DNA of 6,267 nt from Chloroflexota bacterium (GTDB lineage: Bacteria; Chloroflexota; Limnocylindria; Limnocylindrales; CSP1-4), in contig SCTE01000184.1 in the NCBI GenBank assembly GCA_004298915.1, positions 1 through 6,267 of the forward strand. Direction: 5' to 3'. Positions within the stretch are counted from its first letter, which is position 1. Every line of letters begins with the position of its first letter. The translations under genes were made by a program, and so were the position numbers. Below are positions 1 through 5,822 of this stretch, piece by piece. Below the pieces are notes generated by a model. The model made no database searches, was not told the DNA's origin, and saw only the letters and a program-made list of their open reading frames with translations.

Positions 1-892
1 CGGTCATGATCCGCTCCATCCAGTGCTCCCCGTCGCCCTGCCCGCGGACCGCCCTGGCGATCGCCTTGAGCGCATCCCGGCCGAGGGTCTCGGTCGATGC
101 GCCGAACAGCTTCAGCTGGCGCTCGAGGCGCTCGGCGAGGTATGGCCGGAGCCACGGATGGGCCTCGAACTCGAACGCATGGGTCGTCTCGTGGAGGGCA
201 ATCCACGTCCGGAACGGCCCGATCGGCACGTCCAGGTTCCGCGCGGTTGCCCGGATGTTCTCCTCGACGAACAGGAGGCGACCATCGTCCGCCTCGGCAC
301 TCAGCAACGCGATGTCGTACTGGCCGAGGACGCGCTGGCCCATGAAGCCGAGCAGGAAGCCGAGCTGCCGACTGCTCACCCAGCGATTCGCGATGACCAT
401 CGCGGACGCCGCGAGTCCCCCACCCGGCCGAACGACCTGCTCGAGCAGTGGCCCCTCGATCGTCGACACGAGCGTCCGGAACGTCCGGACGTTGGCATGC
501 ACCCAGTCGGCGCGGCTCACGACGCTGGCCCGCTCGATCACCCCGGGCAGCGGCGTCCCGAGCGCTTCGGCGAGGCGCGGCACCACGACCGCCATGGCCT
601 CGCGATAAGCAGCGTCCGCGGCCCGAAGCTCGTGGTCGGTGAGGCCGGGCGATCCCGCCTGGACCCGAGCGACCGCGAGGCGCTCGACATCATCCCAGTC
701 GATGAGGCCTCGTCGAGCCGACCGGTCGGCGCGTCGGCCGAGGATCGTGGCCGCGATCCCGACGGCCGATCCGACGAGGAATCCGGCCTGCCATCGTCGA
801 TCGGCGGTCCAGGCCGGCGTGCTCGGTCCCCCGAACCGGCGGCGGCGCGGCGAGGCCTCGGCCGCCGGCAACGCGCCATCCCGCCGGATCAA
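1..892 (-). CDS. Zincin-like zinc metalloprotease (F420 biosynthesis-associated / DUF2342-type family), 3' end cut by window edge
   Basis: About 297 residues are visible and the frame is open to the left edge, so the C-terminus is missing. Residues 234-238 read HETTH, the HEXXH zinc motif, followed by AFEFEAHPWLRPYL; the same arrangement occurs in the zincin family annotated 'zinc-dependent metalloprotease' or 'coenzyme F420 biosynthesis-associated protein'. Other family-like blocks are LIDWDDVERLA (63-73) and VVSRADWVHAN before the catalytic region. A basic N-terminus (RRRR, 16-19) precedes a hydrophobic stretch at 36-52 (AGFLVGSAVGIAATILG), which suggests one membrane anchor. The chosen start is TTG at 892, overlapping the murI stop as TTGA, with GGAG (904-901) 8 nt upstream; a second TTG at 871 is the alternative. 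The first in-frame ATG (595) would discard the anchor and the IDWDD block. Family members are known mainly from Actinobacteria and Chloroflexi, and the substrate is unknown. The metalloprotease fold is fairly sure; proteolytic activity and any F420 role are inferred. Confidence 0.85.
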   Translation of the reverse strand, partial: MIRRDGALPAAEASPRRRRFGGPSTPAWTADRRWQAGFLVGSAVGIAATILGRRADRSARRGLIDWDDVERLAVARVQAGSPGLTDHELRAADAAYREAMAVVVPRLAEALGTPLPGVIERASVVSRADWVHANVRTFRTLVSTIEGPLLEQVVRPGGGLAASAMVIANRWVSSRQLGFLLGFMGQRVLGQYDIALLSAEADDGRLLFVEENIRATARNLDVPIGPFRTWIALHETTHAFEFEAHPWLRPYLAERLERQLKLFGASTETLGRDALKAIARAVRGQGDGEHWMERIMT

Positions 893-1824
893 CCGACCAG
901 CTCCGGCGCCCGGCCCGTGCCCAGCTCGATGCCCGCCACATCGGGAAACGCCGTGCCGAACATCCGACCCGCGATCGTCCGGAAGGCCTCGACATCGCCC
1001 GTCGTGAGCTGGACGTGCGAGACCGGCGCATTCCGCTCGTCGGGTCGATCGTGCCCGCCCGCTCCCGCGTCGGCGGCCGTACCGCGCGTCGTCCCGGGAG
1101 CCTCGAGGCCATTGATCGCCAGCAGGTCGTGCAGGGCGGATGCCGTTGCCGAGGCCGAGTCGACGATCGCGATCCGGTCCCCGGCGATCGCCGCGATCGT
1201 GGAGCGGATCAGGGGGTAGTGCGTACAGCCCAGGAGGAGCGTGTCGATCCGGGCCGATCCGGGAAGCGGGAAGATGAACTCGCCTGCCGCGTCGCGCTCG
1301 CCCAGCAGGGGTGCCAGCGCATCGGCCACGACGGCTTCGATCTCGTGCCCCTCGAGGTGCCCCGCCTCGACCATCGGCACCAGCGCCGGGGTCGCGTGCT
1401 CGTAGACCTCGACGGCGGGATTCTCCTCCTTGATCGCCGCGAAGTAGGCATGCGACCGGATCGTGGCCGGGGTCGCGATGACCCCGACGCGCCGATTGCG
1501 GGTGGTCAGGGACGCGGTCACGGCCCCGGGGCGGATCACGCCGAGGATGGGCAGGTCGTGGCGCCGCCGGAGCTCGCCGATCGCCACCGCGGTCGACGTG
1601 TTGCAGGCGATCACGACCGCCTTGACGTCACGCTCGACGAGCGCATCGACCGCCTGGGTGCTGAACGCGAGGACCTCCTCGTCGGACCGGGTGCCATACG
1701 GCGCACGGGCGTTGTCCCCGAGGTAGACGGTCGATTCGGCCGGCGAGCGCCGCAGCATCTCGCGAAGGACGGTCAGTCCGCCGACGCCTGAATCGAAGAC
1801 ACCGATCGGCCGGGAATCGGACAT
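889..1824 (-). CDS. murI: Glutamate racemase
   Basis: This cytoplasmic, cofactor-independent racemase interconverts L- and D-glutamate and supplies D-Glu for peptidoglycan precursor synthesis. The 311-residue protein carries all the hallmarks: IGVFDSGVGGLTVLREM (7-23), YLGDNARAPYG (34-44), VVIACNTSTA with catalytic Cys74, and LLLGCTHYPLI with the second catalytic Cys200. D11, S12 and D37 lie where substrate-contact residues are expected. It is longer than the usual 260-280 residues because of two insertions: about 175-192 before the second Cys block, and an Ala/Gly/Asp-rich linker at about 242-267 before the C-terminal element VQLTTGDVEAF. The ATG at 1824 is preceded by GAGGG (1833-1829) at a short 4-nt spacing, overlapping the stop of the CpaE-like gene 7 bp upstream. 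Its own stop overlaps the TTG start of the metalloprotease by 4 bp. The assignment is very secure. Confidence 0.97.
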   Translation of the reverse strand: MSDSRPIGVFDSGVGGLTVLREMLRRSPAESTVYLGDNARAPYGTRSDEEVLAFSTQAVDALVERDVKAVVIACNTSTAVAIGELRRRHDLPILGVIRPGAVTASLTTRNRRVGVIATPATIRSHAYFAAIKEENPAVEVYEHATPALVPMVEAGHLEGHEIEAVVADALAPLLGERDAAGEFIFPLPGSARIDTLLLGCTHYPLIRSTIAAIAGDRIAIVDSASATASALHDLLAINGLEAPGTTRGTAADAGAGGHDRPDERNAPVSHVQLTTGDVEAFRTIAGRMFGTAFPDVAGIELGTGRAPELVG

Positions 1825-1831
1825 TCAGCCC

Positions 1832-2980
1832 TCAGCGCGCCCCAACGGCAACGGCCCTGCCGACGCCGAGGAGCGACGCCGCGACGCGATCGATGTCCCC
1901 GCTGACGCCCGCGCCCGGATCGGACAGGACGAACGGCACGCCCTGGTTATTGGCGGCGACCACGACGGCGCCCTCGGACCGGACCACGTGCTCGGGGACG
2001 CGCCCGAGGGCCTTCTCGAGATCGGCCGGCGCGATGCCACCGTTCGCGTCGGCTCGGTTGACGAGGTACTGGACCTTCGAGGCTGGATAGCCGATCGCAC
2101 GGAACGTATCCGCGAGGGCGATGGTGTTGTGGATGGTCGTCGAGTCATAGGTGACGATCTCGAGGATCGTCTCGACCCGATCGAGGAGGACGAGATTGAG
2201 CTCGTCGAGTGCCACCGACATGTCGATGATCACCGCGTCGTACAGGCGCCGGAGCAGCGACAGGACCTTCTCGACATCCCGCGTCGTGACCATCTCGGCC
2301 ATCTCGATCCGTGGCGGAGCGAGCAGGATGTCGATCCCCGACGGATCCCTCCAGAGGACCTCGGCAAGGTCGGATTCGACGACCCGGTCGGTCGGCAGGT
2401 CGAGGATCGATGGTGCATCCGCCGGGACCCGGAGCAGGGCCCGCAGGTCGGCGAACTGGATGCTGCCGTCTACGAGGACGGTGCGATGGCCCTGCCGGGC
2501 GGCGGCGACCGACAGGTTGAACGCGATCGTCGTCCGCCCGACGCCGCCCTTCGGCGCGAACACGGCGACCGCATGCGAGCGCGCGCTGCCCGCGCCGGCC
2601 TCCTGGTCCTTCACCACCTGGTTGACCCTGGTGATGATGTCGTAGCCGGAGAACGGCATCGACAGGACGCCGTGGATCCCGTGCTCGGGGTCGGGCTCGA
2701 CCGGTTGCTGCGGGACGGTTAGCATGATGACCGGGATCGTGCCGCCGATCTCGCGCAGCCGGCTCACGACCTGGTCGGCCTTGACCCGCCCCTGGAGCAG
2801 GGCGTCGATGATGATCACGTCGGGCCGGATCTCGGGCACCTGGAGGACGGCCTTGCCCCCGTCCGAGATCACGTCGATCAGCTTGATCTGGGTCTGTGAG
2901 GCCAGCAGTCCCCTGACGTACTGCGCGACCTGCGGGACATCTTCGATGAACAGCAGGCGGATCTGATCGCTGGCAGCCAT
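1832..2980 (-). CDS. CpaE/TadZ-like protein: N-terminal receiver-like domain plus ParA/MinD-type P-loop ATPase domain
   Basis: The 382-residue protein has two parts. Residues 7-125 resemble a response-regulator receiver: E13-D14 in the acidic pocket, DVIIID ending at the candidate phospho-acceptor D59, and T88. However, the usual conserved Lys before Pro is Met108 (SMPF), so phosphorylation signalling may be altered. Residues 137-375 are a SIMIBI-class ATPase with deviant Walker A PKGGVGRTT (143-151), which keeps the signature Lys144 but has Arg149 in place of the P-loop Lys. Switch-like VLVDGSIQFADL (168-179) and a Walker B-like AVIID ending at D253 follow. This architecture matches CpaE/TadZ, which positions Flp/Tad pilus machinery at the pole. 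No pilus genes lie in this window, so the partner is unknown. The ATG at 2980 lies 5 bp after the methyltransferase stop and has no clear Shine-Dalgarno sequence. TTG at 2989, overlapping that stop as TTGA, is an alternative. Family assignment is strong; biological role is open. Confidence 0.88.
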   Translation of the reverse strand: MAASDQIRLLFIEDVPQVAQYVRGLLASQTQIKLIDVISDGGKAVLQVPEIRPDVIIIDALLQGRVKADQVVSRLREIGGTIPVIMLTVPQQPVEPDPEHGIHGVLSMPFSGYDIITRVNQVVKDQEAGAGSARSHAVAVFAPKGGVGRTTIAFNLSVAAARQGHRTVLVDGSIQFADLRALLRVPADAPSILDLPTDRVVESDLAEVLWRDPSGIDILLAPPRIEMAEMVTTRDVEKVLSLLRRLYDAVIIDMSVALDELNLVLLDRVETILEIVTYDSTTIHNTIALADTFRAIGYPASKVQYLVNRADANGGIAPADLEKALGRVPEHVVRSEGAVVVAANNQGVPFVLSDPGAGVSGDIDRVAASLLGVGRAVAVGAR

Positions 2981-2985
2981 GGCCG

Positions 2986-3807
2986 TCAAGGTATCACGGG
3001 TCGATCGGGGCGTCGGGCCACTAGGATGGCGCGGCCGTCGCCCGGCCCGATCGGCGCAAGGTCGTAGTCGCCGGCCACGACCTCGACCTCGAGGCCCGCG
3101 TCCTCGGCATGCAGCCGGAGATCGGCCGCCGAGATGAGCGTCATCGCGTCCTCGCGAACCCAGCGCCTGACCGGGCCGCCCGGAGCCGCGGCATCGAAGA
3201 TCGTCGTCAGGGTGAGGGCGCGGGTCGAGCTGTCGTACCACGCGGCCGTCATCTTCACCACTTCGGTGCCCGTTTCCGGGTCGGTCCGGACCCACTCGAG
3301 GCCGATCCGTCCATCGAACCGGACGAGGTCCTCGGCCATCGGGAGCCAGGCATCGACGATCGCGATGCCCCCGGGGGCGAGGAGCGACGCCATGATGCCG
3401 ACCGCCCGTCGCTGCTCGCGTGGTCCACCGAGGAGCAGGATCGAGTTGAGGCCCAGGATCGCCAGGCGGAACGTGCCGGCTCCCGGGATCGTGGCCTGGA
3501 ACAGGTCGCCGGTCACGAACGACATCTGGCGATCGACCGCCCGGCCCTCCGACGCGGCTCGCCGCCGGGCGCGCGCGACCATCGCCGGGTCCAGGTCGAT
3601 GCCCGTGACGTCGTACCCGGCGGCCGCCAACGGGATCGCGATCCGGCCGGTCCCGGCGCACAGCTCCACGACCGGCCCGCCCGTGCGCTCGGCCATCGCG
3701 AGGTAGAGATCGACGTCCCCGGGATCGGCCGCCAGGTCGAGGTCGTACAGGCGCGCGAGTGCGTCGGCGCGATCGAGCCCGTCGTGGTCCATCCCGTCGT
3801 GGTCCAT
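2986..3807 (-). CDS. Class I SAM-dependent methyltransferase
   Basis: The 273-residue cytosolic protein has the Rossmann-fold signatures of class I methyltransferases in order: motif I VVELCAGTGRIAIPLA (46-61), the acidic residue at the end of strand 2 in VTGIDLDPAM (D71), VTGDLF (D101), a motif IV-like hydrophobic strand LAILGLNSILLL (115-126), and LLAPGGIAIVDAW (142-154). The C-terminal third has alternating strand-like segments ending in DGRAILVARR, resembling the last beta strands of the Methyltransf_25-type group. The substrate cannot be told from sequence. The N-terminus is odd: MDHDG occurs twice, from an exact 15-bp duplication that also doubles the ATG. I chose the outer ATG (3807) because AGGA (3818-3815) lies 7 nt upstream, overlapping the stop of the preceding phosphodiesterase; the inner ATG (3792) has no such site. 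The stop is 5 bp from the CpaE-like start, which implies coupling. The general class is secure. Confidence 0.9.
   Translation of the reverse strand: MDHDGMDHDGLDRADALARLYDLDLAADPGDVDLYLAMAERTGGPVVELCAGTGRIAIPLAAAGYDVTGIDLDPAMVARARRRAASEGRAVDRQMSFVTGDLFQATIPGAGTFRLAILGLNSILLLGGPREQRRAVGIMASLLAPGGIAIVDAWLPMAEDLVRFDGRIGLEWVRTDPETGTEVVKMTAAWYDSSTRALTLTTIFDAAAPGGPVRRWVREDAMTLISAADLRLHAEDAGLEVEVVAGDYDLAPIGPGDGRAILVARRPDRPVIP
3778..3807. repeat. Exact 15-bp tandem duplication over the methyltransferase start codon
   Basis: The unit CCCGTCGTGGTCCAT (plus strand) occurs at 3778-3792 and again, without mismatch, at 3793-3807. On the coding strand it encodes MDHDG twice and creates two in-frame ATG codons 15 bp apart. 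The unit length is a multiple of three, so the reading frame is kept. It is the only exact tandem repeat of this length I noticed. Confidence 0.95.
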
Positions 3808-3816
3808 CGGTCGATC

Positions 3817-4605
3817 CTAGCCCGTCGGGCGCGACGGCCACGCGTCGCGCCGGACGAGGATGTCGCGCAGCAGTTCCGGACGGTCGGTCATCAGGCCGTC
3901 GACCCCGAGGTCGAGCAGCCATTCCATCTCATCGGGCTCGTTGATCGTCCAGACATGGACGGGCAGCCCGACGTCGTGGGCCGCGGCCACGAACGCCTTG
4001 TCGACGACGGTCACGCCGTGCCAGCGGACGGGAACCTGGACACAGTGCCCGGGACGACGCTGGAGGGCCGCCCGGAACGGCCGCACGCCCGAGGCAAACA
4101 GGCGCAACGCGGCGACCTCGCGGGTCTCGAACGCGGTGCAGACCGCGGAGCCGAACGCGCTCCGGATCTGGCCGACACGGCGATCGGACACGGCCCCGAT
4201 GCACAGCCGATCGAGGGCGCCGGCCCGTCGGACCGCCCGGATCAACGGGTCGACCGCCGCGTCGTGCTTCGGATCCACGTTGATCCGGACATCGGGCATC
4301 GCCTCGAGGAGCTCGTCGAACCGGACCACGGGCTCGGTGCCGGCAACCCGGACGGGCCGGAGCTCGGCCCACGTCATCGCCGCCACAGGGCCCGCATGGT
4401 CGGTGACGCGATCGAGGGTGTCGTCGTGGAAGGCGACCAGGACGCCGTCGGCCGTGGCGTGGACGTCAGTCTCGAGATACGAGTAGCCGAGCGCGACGGC
4501 CGCCTCGAACGCCCGCATGGTGTTCTCGGGCCCGAGCGAGGTTCCCCCGCGATGGGCAAACGCGATAGGCCCGACGTGATCGAGGAAGGGATGCGTGATG
4601 GTCAG
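3817..4605 (-). CDS. Glycerophosphodiester phosphodiesterase (GDPD family), non-ATG start
   Basis: GDPD enzymes hydrolyse glycerophosphodiesters to glycerol-3-phosphate and an alcohol, using a TIM barrel and usually a divalent metal. From the CTG at 4605, the 262-residue product contains IAFAHRGG (catalytic His18), PENTMRAFE (26-34), YLETDVHATADG (metal-binding E45 and D47), AFHDDTLDR (second catalytic His60), INVDPK (108-113, a variant of the usual glutamate-containing strand) and a C-terminal VHVWTINEPDEM plus GVDGLMTDRPELL, all typical. No signal peptide is seen, so it is probably cytosolic. The first in-frame ATG (4518) comes after the HRGG block and would remove His18, so it cannot be the start of a working enzyme. 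CTG 4605 overlaps the ureohydrolase stop as CTGA but has no good ribosome site; no in-frame GTG or TTG lies in the short stretch between it and the HRGG block. The stop TAG is 9 bp from the methyltransferase ATG. Family secure, start uncertain. Confidence 0.88.
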   Translation of the reverse strand: MTITHPFLDHVGPIAFAHRGGTSLGPENTMRAFEAAVALGYSYLETDVHATADGVLVAFHDDTLDRVTDHAGPVAAMTWAELRPVRVAGTEPVVRFDELLEAMPDVRINVDPKHDAAVDPLIRAVRRAGALDRLCIGAVSDRRVGQIRSAFGSAVCTAFETREVAALRLFASGVRPFRAALQRRPGHCVQVPVRWHGVTVVDKAFVAAAHDVGLPVHVWTINEPDEMEWLLDLGVDGLMTDRPELLRDILVRRDAWPSRPTG

Positions 4606-5657
4606 CCCGTTCGCGACGGGAACGTACCGTCGCGGCGACGCACGGCAAGTGCCGAGATCGCCTCCATGGCCGCCCGATTGGCGATCATCGCCGTGGACTC
4701 GGCCCAGTCGTAGGGAGGCGCGACCTCGACGATGTCCATCCCGGCGAGGTCGACCGCCCCGACGATCTGGCGGACGGCGCGGAGGACCTCCCGCGACAGC
4801 ATGCCGCCGGGCTCGGGGGTACCCGTGCCGGGCGCAAGCCCGGGATCCACGACGTCGATGTCGAGCGACAGGTAGATCGAATCCGGGCCGTCGAGCGCCT
4901 CGGCGATCGCGTCATTGATCACGGCCTCGGCGCCACGCTCCTCGATCTCGGTCATGAAGTGACAGCGCAGTCCCTGCTCGCGCATCCAGTCGAGGACGTC
5001 CGGCGGCGGCCAGTAGCCCCGCAGCCCGACCTGGACGAAATTGCTGCCCTTGACCGCTCCCGATTCGATCAGCCGCCGCATCGGCGATCCGTGGCTCGCG
5101 AGCTGCCCCCACGAATCGGGAGCGGTGTCCGCATGAGCATCGAAGTGGACAATCCCGATGCTGCCCGGTCGGCGGACTTCGGCCACCGCGGTCGCGGACG
5201 GCCAGGTGATGGAATGGTCGCCGCCGAGCACGATCGGGATGGCCCCCGTCTCGGCCACCTCGAGGACCTTCCGGTAGATCATCGCGTGGGCGCGCTCCCA
5301 CATCGCCGGCACGATGTTGGCATCGCCGGCATCGACGACCGTCACGTGGCTGAACGGCTCGATTCCGACCTGGAGCGAGTTCAGGGCGCCGGTGCTGTAC
5401 TGCGCCTCCCGGATCGCGCGCGGCCCGAACCTGGCGCCCGGCCGATGGGTGACCAGGTCGTCGAACGGGGCCCCGACGATCGCCACGTCGACCTTGCGGG
5501 CTCGCAGGTCCGCTGGGTCCGTGACCCACGGCAGGTTCGCGAAGGTCGCCGGCCCGACGTAGGTGGGAAGGTCGAAGTCCGAGAAGACCTCGTATTCGCG
5601 ATCCCAGCCGTGCATGGCGGCAAAGCCGTCGGCGGGGTTGGTTGGGCGCTCGCTCAC
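4602..5657 (-). CDS. speB: Agmatinase-family ureohydrolase (arginase superfamily)
   Basis: Ureohydrolases use a binuclear Mn(II) centre to split guanidino compounds into urea and an amine; agmatinase makes putrescine. The 351-residue protein has the full ligand set: GGDHSITWP (H148), VHFDAHADT (D173, H175, D177) and SLDIDVVDPG (D266, D268), plus GAPFD (62-66), PGARFGPRAIR (73-83) and the late DIVEVAPPYD. The N-terminal stretch of about 55 residues before the core (with TYVGPATFANLPWV) is longer than in short bacterial agmatinases. The GTG at 5657 is chosen because GGAGGA (5668-5663) lies 5 nt upstream. In-frame ATGs at 5762 and 5705 would add Ala/Arg-rich sequence unlike the family and lack such a site. 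It heads the close-packed gene run and its stop overlaps the phosphodiesterase start region. Guanidinobutyrase, guanidine hydrolase or proclavaminate-type amidinohydrolase remain possible; only the superfamily and metal site are certain. Confidence 0.92.
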   Translation of the reverse strand: MSERPTNPADGFAAMHGWDREYEVFSDFDLPTYVGPATFANLPWVTDPADLRARKVDVAIVGAPFDDLVTHRPGARFGPRAIREAQYSTGALNSLQVGIEPFSHVTVVDAGDANIVPAMWERAHAMIYRKVLEVAETGAIPIVLGGDHSITWPSATAVAEVRRPGSIGIVHFDAHADTAPDSWGQLASHGSPMRRLIESGAVKGSNFVQVGLRGYWPPPDVLDWMREQGLRCHFMTEIEERGAEAVINDAIAEALDGPDSIYLSLDIDVVDPGLAPGTGTPEPGGMLSREVLRAVRQIVGAVDLAGMDIVEVAPPYDWAESTAMIANRAAMEAISALAVRRRDGTFPSRTG

Positions 5658-5822
5658 GCGATTCCTCCGGACGGCCGCGCTCCCGTGACGTGGGGCGAAG
5701 GCCATGCTCGCCAAGGACGCCGCCGGTTCGGAACCTGCCGTCCAGCGGGGCGCCGGTCGCATCGTAGCAAACGGTTGTCGGCGGGGGTATCCCGGCTGAT
5801 CGTACCGGGGTCCTCGGGCCCT
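5658..5822 (-). promoter_or_regulatory. 165-bp spacer upstream of the ureohydrolase gene, possible weak promoter
   Basis: This is the only real intergenic gap in the window and the likeliest place for a promoter serving the six-gene run. On the minus strand, TACGAT (5766-5761) could be a -10 element, but I see no credible -35 at 16-18 bp. A short inverted repeat, CCCGG/CCGGG with a 9-nt loop, spans 5791-5809 just after the M20 gene; without a T-run it is not a convincing terminator. The strong ribosome site GGAGGA (5668-5663) ends the region. Confidence 0.3.
5663..5668 (-). promoter_or_regulatory. Shine-Dalgarno site fixing the GTG start of the ureohydrolase
   Basis: GGAGGA on the minus strand lies 5 nt before GTG 5657. 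It is the strongest ribosome site in the window and decides the GTG start over the in-frame ATGs at 5705 and 5762. Confidence 0.85.

Noticed and set aside
23..1219. Plus-strand open frame of 398 codons opposite the metalloprotease and murI
   Set aside because: Composition is Arg/Pro-rich and no domain is recognisable; the minus strand carries HETTH and the murI cysteine motifs across the same bases.
1832..3922. CpaE-like frame staying open upstream to 3922, suggesting a 696-residue fusion protein
   Set aside because: The extra N-terminal part is Arg/Pro/Gly-rich with no motifs and is the out-of-frame shadow of the methyltransferase, which has its own start, stop and SAM motifs on the same strand.
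3109..4713. Long plus-strand open frame of 534 codons, antisense to the methyltransferase and phosphodiesterase genes
   Set aside because: It has no recognisable motifs, an Arg/Asp/Gly/Pro-rich composition, and lies exactly opposite genes with clear family signatures. Long antisense frames are expected at this GC content.
5658..5762. Upstream extension of the ureohydrolase to ATG 5762 or ATG 5705
   Set aside because: The added residues are low-complexity Ala/Arg/Pro-rich and lack a ribosome site, while GTG 5657 has GGAGGA 5 nt upstream.
5791..5809. Inverted repeat after the M20 gene as an intrinsic terminator
   Set aside because: The stem is only 5 bp with a 9-nt loop and no following T-run.
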